Shown: positions 41,325-48,342 of the stretch, one piece after another
Layout: the number at the start of each line of letters is the position of its first letter
How positions within the stretch are numbered: position 1 is the first letter of the stretch
Assembly (NCBI RefSeq): GCF_000695625.1
Contig: NZ_JMQI01000062.1
Location: forward strand, 62,001 to 126,000
Length of the DNA: 64,000 nucleotides
From: Amycolatopsis rifamycinica
GTDB taxonomy: Bacteria > Actinomycetota > Actinomycetes > Mycobacteriales > Pseudonocardiaceae
Direction of reading: 5' to 3'
The notes under the pieces: generated by a model
The model's database searches: none
Told to the model about the DNA's origin: nothing
Seen by the model: the letters and a program-made list of their open reading frames with translations, nothing else
Made by a program: the position numbers and the translations under genes

Positions 41325-42089
41325 TCAGCATCCTTTCAGGATTTCGCGCAGGCGGGCGGCGAAGGCTTCCGCGTCGGTGTCGAACCCGCCGTGGCCGCCG
41401 GGGAACACCTCGGTTTCGACGCCGAGGGCGGTGGCCAGCCCGAGCGCGGCCTGGTGGACCGGCAGCGCGGCGGACTCTTCGCCGACGGCGACGACCAGCC
41501 GCGCCGGCGTCGCCCGGAGTGCGTCGAGGTCGGGCTCGTAGGCGCCGGTGGCGGGCATGAGGTGACCGAAGAAGTAGGCGAAGTTGCCTTCCGCGCGTGG
41601 GTCGAGCGGAGGGGCGGGGTCGACGCCCACGACCTTCATGAACGCGGCGAAGGCGGCGGCGAGGCCTTGCTCGCGGAACAGGGCGGGGATGTCGGGTCCG
41701 TCGAGCGCTCCGGCGGGCAGGTACCGGGTGACGGGCGGTTCGTGCAGGACGGCCGTGCGGACGCCGGACGGGTGGTGGCGCAGGTGTTCGAGCAGGGTGA
41801 TGGCGCCTCCGCTGCTGGCCAGGACGTCGGCGGGGCCGACTTCGGCGAGCAGCCGGTGCACGTCTTCGGCGTGGTCGCGCAGGGTGTCCGGGCCGGGGGC
41901 GCCGTCGAGGGGGCTGCGGGACAGGCCGCGCGGGTCGTAGGTGACGACGGTGTGGTCTTCGGCCAGCAGTGGCCGCAGGTGGGTGAACACCGCGGCGTCG
42001 GCGGGCCCGCCGGGGATCAGCAGCAGGGCCGGGCCGCGGCCGTGGACGTCGTAGGTGATCGTGGCGCCGGGGACGGCGAGGGTGGTCAT
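41325..42089 (-). CDS. Alpha/beta hydrolase
   Basis: 254-aa hydrolase. The oxyanion HG-like loop is LLLIPGGPADAAVF, the nucleophile elbow is VLASSGGAITLLEH (Ser-Gly-Gly), and the His lies near the C-terminus (FPGGHGGFD). It is similar in build to small esterases or haloperoxidase-like hydrolases. The ATG overlaps the sigma stop (ATGA), and GGAGGAAG is upstream. It has its own ECF42-type promoter inside the end of the sigma gene. Confidence 0.88.
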   Translation of the reverse strand: MTTLAVPGATITYDVHGRGPALLLIPGGPADAAVFTHLRPLLAEDHTVVTYDPRGLSRSPLDGAPGPDTLRDHAEDVHRLLAEVGPADVLASSGGAITLLEHLRHHPSGVRTAVLHEPPVTRYLPAGALDGPDIPALFREQGLAAAFAAFMKVVGVDPAPPLDPRAEGNFAYFFGHLMPATGAYEPDLDALRATPARLVVAVGEESAALPVHQAALGLATALGVETEVFPGGHGGFDTDAEAFAARLREILKGC

Positions 42090-43372
42090 GGGGCTTCCTC
42101 CGGTGGTCGGGCTTCACCTGCCCGACGAACGGCGTCGCCCGGGACCGACACCACCTCCGAAATTCTCCGCGTGAGGTAGCCGCGTTCGGCTTCGGTGCCG
42201 GCGAGGTCGCGGGCCTCGGCGTACCAGCGGGCGGCTTCGGCGTGGCGGCCGAGGCGGCGGAGGAAGTCGGCGCGGGTGGCGGCCAGCAGGTGGTAGCCCG
42301 CCAGTGGCAGGGTGTCGAGGAGGGCGAGCCCGGCCGCCGGGCCGTGCGCCATGCCGATCGCGATGGCGCGGTTGAGTTCGACGACGGCGCTGGGGACGTG
42401 GCGGCGCAGCTGGTCGTAGAGGCCGGCGATCTGCGCCCAGTCGGTGTCGGCCGCGCGGGCGGCGGTGGCGTGGCAGGCGGCGATGGCGGCCTGGATCTGG
42501 TACGGCCCGGGACGGCGGCGGCGCAGCGCGGTCTCCAGGACGCTCGTGCCCTCGGTGATGGCGGCGGTGTCCCAGCGGCCGCGGTCCTGTTCTTCGAGGG
42601 GGACGAGGACGCCGTCGTCGCCGGTGCGGGTGGCGCGGCGGGCGTGCTGGAGCAGCAGCAGGGCGAGCAGGCCGAGGACTTCGGGTTCGTCGGGCATCAG
42701 CCGGGCGAGGACGCGGGCGAGCCGCAGGGCTTCGGCGGCGAGGTCGGGGCGGAGCAGATCGGGGCCGGCGCTGGCGGAATAGCCCTCGTTGAACATCAGG
42801 TACAGCACGCCGAGCACGGCGTGGGTGCGTTCGGGCAGCAGGTGGGCGGGTGGGACGCGGTAGGGGATGCGGGCGTGGCGGATCTTGCGCTTCACCCGCA
42901 CGAGCCGCTGGGACATGGTCGCTTCGGGGACGAGGAAGGCGCGGGCGATTTCGGCGGTGGTTAGGCCGGCGAGGGTGCGCAGGGCGAGCGCGACCTGGGC
43001 TTCGGTGGCCAGCGCGGGGTGGCAGCAGGTGAAGATGAGCCGCAGCCGGTCGTCGGTGACGCCGCTGTCGCCGGGCTCGGCAGCGAATTCGGGGTGGTCC
43101 GGGACGGGCATGCGGGCGGCCTCCCGGAGCTTGGCGGCGCCGACGGCGTCGCGGCGGAGCCGGTCGGTGGCGCGGTGGCGGGCGGCGGTGGTCAGCCAGG
43201 CGCCGGGCGAGGCCGGGATGCCGTCGCGGGGCCAGGTACGCAAGGCCGACGCGAAGGCCTCCTGGGCGCATTCCTCGGCCAGGTCCCAGTCGCCGGTGAT
43301 CCGGATGAGCGTGGCCACGACCTGGCCCCACTCCTCGCGGAACGCGTCGGCGACCGCGGTCTCGACGTCCAC
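42086..43372 (-). CDS. ECF42-type RNA polymerase sigma factor with C-terminal TPR-like domain
   Basis: 428-aa sigma factor built like the one at 33959. Region 2 is AEECAQEAFASALRTWP, region 4 is LAGLTTAEIARAFLVPEATM, and the helical C-domain has LYLMFNEGYSASAG, LMPDEPEVLGLLALLLL and GPYQIQAAIAACH. The GTG at 43372 is chosen because GGAGGA lies 6-7 nt upstream. The in-frame ATG at 43396 falls at the predicted transcription start of the ECF42-type promoter at 43403-43429. It heads an operon with a hydrolase, YCII and GyrI-like protein. Confidence 0.9.
   Translation of the reverse strand: MDVETAVADAFREEWGQVVATLIRITGDWDLAEECAQEAFASALRTWPRDGIPASPGAWLTTAARHRATDRLRRDAVGAAKLREAARMPVPDHPEFAAEPGDSGVTDDRLRLIFTCCHPALATEAQVALALRTLAGLTTAEIARAFLVPEATMSQRLVRVKRKIRHARIPYRVPPAHLLPERTHAVLGVLYLMFNEGYSASAGPDLLRPDLAAEALRLARVLARLMPDEPEVLGLLALLLLQHARRATRTGDDGVLVPLEEQDRGRWDTAAITEGTSVLETALRRRRPGPYQIQAAIAACHATAARAADTDWAQIAGLYDQLRRHVPSAVVELNRAIAIGMAHGPAAGLALLDTLPLAGYHLLAATRADFLRRLGRHAEAARWYAEARDLAGTEAERGYLTRRISEVVSVPGDAVRRAGEARPPEEAP
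42124..42150 (-). promoter_or_regulatory. ECF42-type promoter inside the sigma gene, driving the hydrolase-YCII-GyrI genes
   Basis: Read on the minus strand: TGTCGG, a 17-bp spacer that begins TCCCGGGC and ends GCCGTT, then CGTC. The start codon of the hydrolase is about 35 bp downstream. It matches the promoter upstream of the sigma gene at nearly every position outside the mid-spacer, although here it overlaps coding sequence. Confidence 0.75.
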
Positions 43373-43392
43373 CTTTGCTCCTCCCGCCGGTG

Positions 43393-44463
43393 TCATCCTC
43401 CCGACGAACGGGACGGCCCGGGACCGACAGCCGCGGCGTGACACGCGCCGAATCCGTCGGCGCGGACGACGATCCGGCCGTCTTCGACGCGGACCGCGGT
43501 CTCGGTGGCGTCGCTGACGGCGGTGACGCCGGCGGCCGCGGCCAGTTCGCCGCTCGCGTCGCAGACCAGCCGCAGCCGGGGCCGCTCCGGCGGGGCGATG
43601 GCCTGGTCGAGGCAGCCGCGCAGGTCGGCGACGGCGAGCCGGGCCAGCGGGGCGAGTTCGCCGGGGTCACTGGTGACGAGCACGGCCGTGACGCCGGCAC
43701 CGGCGCGGACGGCCTCTTCGAACGCGGCGGCGCGGTGCAGGCCGAGGACGGCGACGACGCCGTCGCCGGGCCGGAAGGCCTGGCCGGTCAGCAGATCGGT
43801 CGCCACGGGCGGCTGCCACGGCTGCCCGGCGGGCCGGGCCTGGCTGGTGATGGGCGGCTCGGCCGGCCAGTCGTCGGCGAGGTCCAGGTCGAGCAGCGCG
43901 GCGCAGGCGGTGACGAGGTGGAACGGCTCGCCGAACCCGGGTGCGGCGGCGGCCAGCTGACCGGCGCCGTGCAGCGTGGTGAGAGCGGCTTCGGCGACCC
44001 GCACGAGACGCCGTCCCGGGCGGACCCGCTCGAGGGCGAGGCCGAGCAGGATCGCCTCGACCCGCATGAGCTGGGCGAACGGCCGGCGGGTGTGCTCGTC
44101 GGCGAGGACTTCCGGCAGCAGGTCGCGGGCGAGGCGGGCGTCGTCGCTGTCGCTGTCGGTGGCCAGCGGGAGCCGGGCGATCCAGGCGCGGGCGAACGCG
44201 GCCAGGACGTCGCCCGCGGCCGGGTTCGCGGGCGGGGTGGCGGGCCGGGGCGCGCGTTCGGCGAGGTCGGCCAGTACCGCGAAGTAGAGAGCGCGTTTGC
44301 CGGGGAAGTTGGAGTAGACCGCGCCGCGGGTGAGTTCGGCGCGTTCGGCGATGACGTCGATCTTCGCCTCGCGGAAGCCGCGGCGGGCGAACTCGTCGCG
44401 GGCGGCGGTGAGCACCTTCGCGCGGTTGCGTTCCTGGGTTTCCGCCCTGCTGAGCCTGACCAT
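43393..44463 (-). CDS. TetR/AcrR regulator with an extra C-terminal domain
   Basis: 356-aa regulator, about 150 residues longer than a usual TetR. Residues 1-200 are standard (VLTAARDEFARRGFREAKID, IAERAELTRGAVYSNFPGKR). Residues about 225-350 form an alpha/beta region (VATDLLTGQAFRPGDGVVAV; LRLVCDASGELAAAAGVTAV) with a redoxin-like strand order but no catalytic cysteine pair. The ATG at 44463 has AAGGAGG upstream. It is divergent from a cytochrome P450, its likely target. The added domain may be the sensor. Confidence 0.82.
   Translation of the reverse strand: MVRLSRAETQERNRAKVLTAARDEFARRGFREAKIDVIAERAELTRGAVYSNFPGKRALYFAVLADLAERAPRPATPPANPAAGDVLAAFARAWIARLPLATDSDSDDARLARDLLPEVLADEHTRRPFAQLMRVEAILLGLALERVRPGRRLVRVAEAALTTLHGAGQLAAAAPGFGEPFHLVTACAALLDLDLADDWPAEPPITSQARPAGQPWQPPVATDLLTGQAFRPGDGVVAVLGLHRAAAFEEAVRAGAGVTAVLVTSDPGELAPLARLAVADLRGCLDQAIAPPERPRLRLVCDASGELAAAAGVTAVSDATETAVRVEDGRIVVRADGFGACHAAAVGPGPSRSSGG
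43403..43429 (-). promoter_or_regulatory. ECF42-type promoter of the second sigma operon
   Basis: Read on the minus strand: TGTCGG, a 17-bp spacer that begins TCCCGGGC and ends CCCGTT, then CGTC. It lies 31 bp before the sigma GTG, inside the 3' end of the upstream TetR-like gene. It is the closest match to the copy at 42124-42150 and supports autoregulation. Confidence 0.75.
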
Positions 44464-44509
44464 CGTCCTCCTTGCCGCGGGATCGGCGACCAAGATACCG
44501 TGACCACTG

Positions 44510-44540
44510 AGATGATAAGAACATCTGATTTTAACATCTG
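44510..44540. promoter_or_regulatory. Candidate operator between TetR-like regulator and P450
   Basis: AACATCTG occurs twice in direct orientation (44520-44527 and 44533-44540), and AGATG (44510-44514) forms an inverted half with the first copy. The site is AT-rich in a GC-rich background and ends 9 bp before the P450 start. Confidence 0.5.
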
Positions 44541-44549
44541 GAGTGGTGG

Positions 44550-45725
44550 ATGACCCCCGAGATCGACCTGACCGACCCGACGGTGCTCACCGACCCGTTC
44601 ACCGCCTACGACCACGCGCGGGAACGGGCCGCGGTGGCCAAGCTGGTCATCCCCGGCTTCGGCCCGTTCTGGGCCGTGACCCGCTACGCCGAAGCGCGCG
44701 CGATGCTGAGCGACGCCCGGTTCGAGGTGAACTCCGGCAGCTTCCTGCGCCCGCCCGGCATCCCCGACCACTGCCTGGCGTACCTGGAGACGATGGCGGA
44801 GAAGGACGGGCCGGAGCACCTGCGGCTGCGGCGCCTGGTCGCCCCGGCGTTCACGCCGAAGCGGGCCGCGCGGCTGCGGCCACGGCTCGCGGCGATCACC
44901 GGACGGCTGCTCGACGAGCTGCCCGGGCACGCCGAAGACGGCGTCGTCGACCTGGTGCCGCACTTCGCCCGGCCACTGCCGATCGACGTCATCTGCGAAC
45001 TGGTCGGGATCCCGGAGACCGATCGGCCGCGCTGGCGCGGATACGGCGCCGCGGTGGCGGGCGGGATGGGCCCGGACTTCGCCGCGGCGATCCCGGCGAT
45101 CATCGAGGGTGCGAAGGAAGCCGTCGCGCGCAGCCGTGTCGAGCCGGGTGACGACCTCATCGGCGATCTGGTGCGGGTGCAGGCCGAGGACGGCGACCGG
45201 CTGAGCGACACCGAGCTGGTCACGCTGGTCTGGCACCTGGTCCTGGGCGGGCAGACGCCGGTGAACCTCATCGCCAACGCCGTCGAGGCGCTGCTGCGGC
45301 ACCCGGACCAGCTGGCCCTGCTGCGGGCCGACGCCGGGCGGTGGCCGGGAGCGGTGGAGGAGCTGATGCGCTGGTGCAGTCCGCAGCTGCTGACCACGCC
45401 GCGGTTCGCGCGCGAAGACGTCGAGATCGGCGGGCAGGTGATCGGCAAGGGCGAGCGGGTGACGGCGGCGGTGGTGGCCGCCGACCGCGACCCGCGGGCG
45501 TTCGCCGATCCGGACCGCTTCGACATCACCCGCTCGGGTCCGGCGCAGCTGGGCTTCTCGCACGGGCCGCACTTCTGCCTCGGGGCTTCGATCTCACGGG
45601 TGCAGACCGAGGTGGCGCTGTCGTCGCTGTTCACCCGCTTCCCGGAGCTGGCGCTCACCGAGGACGTCCCGCGGGCGCCCGACGGCGGGACCTGGCGCCC
45701 GGCGCGGCTGCTCCTGGCGCTCTGA
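44550..45725 (+). CDS. Cytochrome P450
   Basis: 391-aa soluble bacterial P450. The I-helix oxygen-binding motif is VLGGQTPVNLIAN (a GGxTP variant of AGxxT). The ExxR pair is in AVEELMRWC. The heme loop is LGFSHGPHFCLGASISR with the thiolate Cys. The ATG at 44550 has GGAG 6 nt upstream. No ferredoxin gene is adjacent, so it must borrow redox partners. It is divergent from the extended TetR regulator. The substrate is unknown; the CYP107-like macrolide/polyketide oxidising group is a possibility. Confidence 0.92.
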   Translation: MTPEIDLTDPTVLTDPFTAYDHARERAAVAKLVIPGFGPFWAVTRYAEARAMLSDARFEVNSGSFLRPPGIPDHCLAYLETMAEKDGPEHLRLRRLVAPAFTPKRAARLRPRLAAITGRLLDELPGHAEDGVVDLVPHFARPLPIDVICELVGIPETDRPRWRGYGAAVAGGMGPDFAAAIPAIIEGAKEAVARSRVEPGDDLIGDLVRVQAEDGDRLSDTELVTLVWHLVLGGQTPVNLIANAVEALLRHPDQLALLRADAGRWPGAVEELMRWCSPQLLTTPRFAREDVEIGGQVIGKGERVTAAVVAADRDPRAFADPDRFDITRSGPAQLGFSHGPHFCLGASISRVQTEVALSSLFTRFPELALTEDVPRAPDGGTWRPARLLLAL

Positions 45726-45743
45726 CCCGCCTCCTTCGGCTCC

Positions 45744-45786
45744 AGACCGGTCGTGAGTAACCGGCCTCACCCCTCACGACCGGTCT
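45744..45786. terminator. Bidirectional hairpin between P450 and TetR genes
   Basis: AGACCGGTCGTGAG (45744-45757) pairs perfectly with CTCACGACCGGTCT (45773-45786) around a 15-nt loop. The right arm includes the stop codon of the TetR gene, so it serves both converging genes. Confidence 0.8.
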
Positions 45787-46556
45787 ACGCGGGTGGTGAC
45801 CAGGGCTTCGATGCCGTCGAGGACGCGGGCGAGGCCGAAGCGGAAGGTGTAGGCCGGGTTCTCGGCGGCGTTGTGGGCCTCCCCGGCCGCTTGGCCGACC
45901 CGGGAGGAGAGCGGGTAGTGCGCCGCGTCGGCGGCCGGGATGCCGGCCAGCACCGGCGCGGCGCGCTCCCACCACTGGGCGTCGGTCATCCCGGTGGCGC
46001 GGACCAGGCGGGCGTTGTCGAGCGAGCTGCGCGCGGTGGTGCGGACGAGGCCGGCGACCAAGCCGACCACGGCGTCCATTTCGACGTCGTCGAGGCCGAT
46101 GCCCTCCACCGCGCGCAGTTCGCGCTCGTACTTGGCGAAGCTGTGCGGGCCCAGCGCCGAGCGGCTGGTGGCGACCTGCAGCAGCCAGGGGTGGCGGTGG
46201 AACAGCGCCCACTGGTCTTCGGCGATGGCGGTCAGCGCCGCCCGCCAGCCGAGCCCGTCGGCGGGGGTGGCCAGTTCGCCGTGGGCGTGGTCGATCATCA
46301 GGTTCAGCAGCTCGGCCCGGCCCGGTACGTAGGTGTAGAGCGACATGGGGGAGACGCCGAGCTGGTCGGCGACCCGGCGGATGGTGACGGCGTCGATGCC
46401 GTCGGCGTCGGCCAGCGCCACCGCCGCGCGCACGACGTCGACGGTGGCCAGCTTGGGTTTCGGGCCGCGGCGCGGGGGTGCCGAGACGCCCCAGAGCAGC
46501 TCGATCGCCCGCCGCGGGTCGCCGTCACCGTTCTCCTGCGTGCGCACGCCGGTCAT
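45774..46556 (-). CDS. TetR family regulator (TetR_C type) of the divergent ABC exporter
   Basis: 260-aa repressor with a helix-turn-helix (VVRAAVALADADGIDAVTIR, VADQLGVSPMSLYTYVPGRA) and the tetracycline-repressor-type C-domain (WRAALTAIAEDQWALFHRHP, FRFGLARVLDGIEALV). The ATG at 46556 is chosen; a TTG 24 bp upstream would run into the operator. It is divergent from a DrrA-like ABC exporter with two 19-bp operators between, the classic drug-exporter switch. Confidence 0.88.
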   Translation of the reverse strand: MTGVRTQENGDGDPRRAIELLWGVSAPPRRGPKPKLATVDVVRAAVALADADGIDAVTIRRVADQLGVSPMSLYTYVPGRAELLNLMIDHAHGELATPADGLGWRAALTAIAEDQWALFHRHPWLLQVATSRSALGPHSFAKYERELRAVEGIGLDDVEMDAVVGLVAGLVRTTARSSLDNARLVRATGMTDAQWWERAAPVLAGIPAADAAHYPLSSRVGQAAGEAHNAAENPAYTFRFGLARVLDGIEALVTTRVDRS

Positions 46557-46570
46557 TCTGCCCGCCTGAT

Positions 46571-46623
46571 TCCCGTACAACGTACAGAGTTGTGCTAACC
46601 TCTTCTCTGTACACTGTACAGAG
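46571..46623. promoter_or_regulatory. Twin TetR operators in the exporter intergenic region
   Basis: The perfect palindrome CTCTGTACA-C-TGTACAGAG (46605-46623) is followed 14 bp before the exporter ATG. A diverged copy, TCCCGTACA-A-CGTACAGAG (46571-46589), lies next to the regulator start. TAACCT (46596-46601) between them is the likely exporter -10 box, so both promoters would be repressed. Confidence 0.75.
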
Positions 46624-46636
46624 TTTAAGGGGCAGG

Positions 46637-47563
46637 ATGACTCCGCAGATCCACGCCGAAGGGCTTCGCAAGCGCTACGGCGACGCGCACGCCCTCGACG
46701 GATTCGACCTCTCCGTCCCGGCCGGCACCGTGTGCGGCCTGCTGGGACCCAACGGCGCGGGCAAGACCACGGCGGTCCGCGTGCTCTCGACGCTGCTGCG
46801 CCACGACGGCGGCGTCGCTTGCGTGGCCGGCTTCGACGTCGCCACCGAACCGGCGAAGGTTCGCGCCTCGATCGGGCTGGTCGGCCAGCACGCCGCCGTC
46901 GACGAGATCCTGTCCGGCCGGCAGAACCTCATCCTGTTCGGCCGGCTGCACCACCTGGGCCGCCGGGAAGCCACCCGCCGCGCCGACGATCTGCTCGAGC
47001 GCTTCGGCCTCGCCGGCACCGGGGCAAAGCCGGTGTCGGCCTACTCCGGCGGCCTGCGGCGGCGCCTGGACCTGGCCGCCTCCCTGCTCGCGGCGCCGCG
47101 GGTGCTGTTCCTCGACGAGCCGACGACCGGGCTCGACCCGCGCAGCCGCCACGAGGTGTGGCGGGCGGTGCGCTCGCTCGTCGCGGACGGGACGACGGTG
47201 CTGCTCACGACGCAGTACCTGGAGGAGGCCGACCGGCTGGCCGACCGGATCTCCCTGGTCGAGCACGGCCGCGTGATCGCCGAAGGCACCCCGGCCGAAC
47301 TGAAGGGCTCACTCGGGGCGACCCGGATCGAGCTGGTGCTCACCGACCCGGACACCCTCGGCGCGGCGGCGGGGCTGCTGGCCCGGGTCACCGGGGCCGA
47401 ACCGGTCACCGACGAGCTGCGGGTGAGCGCGGCGGCCGAGCCGTCGATGCTGACCGACGTCGTGCGCGAGCTGGCGGCGACCGAGCTGTCGTTCGCCGAC
47501 GTGGCGCTGCGGCAACCGACGCTGGACGAAGTGTTCCTGGAACTGACGGGGGTGGCGCGATGA
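46637..47563 (+). CDS. Drug-exporter ABC ATPase (DrrA-like)
   Basis: 308-aa ATPase of the daunorubicin-resistance class. Walker A is LLGPNGAGKTT, the signature region is VSAYSGGLRRRLDLAA, Walker B is VLFLDEPTTGLD, and the DrrA C-terminal domain ends PTLDEVFLELTG. It powers export by the DrrB-like permease encoded next (ATGA overlap). The ATG at 46637 follows AAGGGGC. Substrates of relatives are hydrophobic drugs and glycolipids. Confidence 0.92.
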   Translation: MTPQIHAEGLRKRYGDAHALDGFDLSVPAGTVCGLLGPNGAGKTTAVRVLSTLLRHDGGVACVAGFDVATEPAKVRASIGLVGQHAAVDEILSGRQNLILFGRLHHLGRREATRRADDLLERFGLAGTGAKPVSAYSGGLRRRLDLAASLLAAPRVLFLDEPTTGLDPRSRHEVWRAVRSLVADGTTVLLTTQYLEEADRLADRISLVEHGRVIAEGTPAELKGSLGATRIELVLTDPDTLGAAAGLLARVTGAEPVTDELRVSAAAEPSMLTDVVRELAATELSFADVALRQPTLDEVFLELTGVAR

Positions 47564-48342
47564 GGTGGGCGGTCGAAGACGGCTGGACGCTGACCCAGCG
47601 CTACCTCGCGCAGCTGGCGCGGCGCCCGGCCCGGCTGGCCGGGGTGGTGGCCTTCCCGATCCTGATGGTGCTCATCTTCGCCTACCTGCTCGGCGGCGGG
47701 ATGAGCGTCCCCGGCGGCGGCTCCTACCGCGAGTTCCTGATGCCGGGCATGTTCGCGATGACCATGGCCTTCGGCCTGTCGGGGACGATGATCGCGGTGC
47801 TCGACGACACCGGCAGGGGCGTGACCGACCGGTTCCGGTCGCTGCCGATGGCGCCGTCGGCGGCGTTCACCGGGCGGGTGGCCGCGGACCTGGTGAACGC
47901 GGCGCTCGCGCTGGCGGTGCTGGCCGGTTGCGGGTTCGCCGTCGGCTGGCGCCCGCACGGCAGCCTGGGTGAGACCCTCGCGGCGCTCGGCCTGCTGCTC
48001 CTGCTGCGGACGGCGCTGGTGTGGGCGGGGATCTACCTGGGCCTGCTGACGTCCGATCCGTCGATGGTGTCGCTGGTGCAGACCCTCGAGTTCCCGTTCG
48101 GGTTCCTCTCCGGCGCGTTCGTGGCGACCTCGACGATGCCGGCGTGGCTGGGAACCGTGGCGGAGTGGAACCCGTTGTCCTCCACGGTGACCGCGGCGCG
48201 GGTGCTGTTCGGCAACCCGGGCGCGGCCGGCACGTCCTGGGTGAGCGCGCACGCGGTGCCGATGGCGGTGGTCTGGCCGGTGGTGCTGCTGGCGGTGTTC
48301 GTGCCGTTGTCCGTGCGCCGATACGGGAGGCTGGGGAACTGA
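47560..48342 (+). CDS. ABC-2 type exporter permease (DrrB-like)
   Basis: 260-aa membrane protein with six helices. It opens VEDGWTLTQRYLAQLARRP and has the ABC-2 signature FGLSGTMIAVLDDTGRGVTDRFRSLP and the C-terminal block WLGTVAEWNPLSSTVTAAR. It couples to the DrrA-like ATPase. Its stop codon shares bases with the likely CTG start of the next gene, which ties the exporter to an SNF2 helicase gene. Confidence 0.9.
   Translation: MRWAVEDGWTLTQRYLAQLARRPARLAGVVAFPILMVLIFAYLLGGGMSVPGGGSYREFLMPGMFAMTMAFGLSGTMIAVLDDTGRGVTDRFRSLPMAPSAAFTGRVAADLVNAALALAVLAGCGFAVGWRPHGSLGETLAALGLLLLLRTALVWAGIYLGLLTSDPSMVSLVQTLEFPFGFLSGAFVATSTMPAWLGTVAEWNPLSSTVTAARVLFGNPGAAGTSWVSAHAVPMAVVWPVVLLAVFVPLSVRRYGRLGN

Noticed and set aside
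43373..43396. ATG at 43396 as the start of the second ECF42 sigma
   Set aside because: It lies at the predicted transcription start and has GGAGG directly against it; GTG at 43372 has a properly spaced ribosome site.
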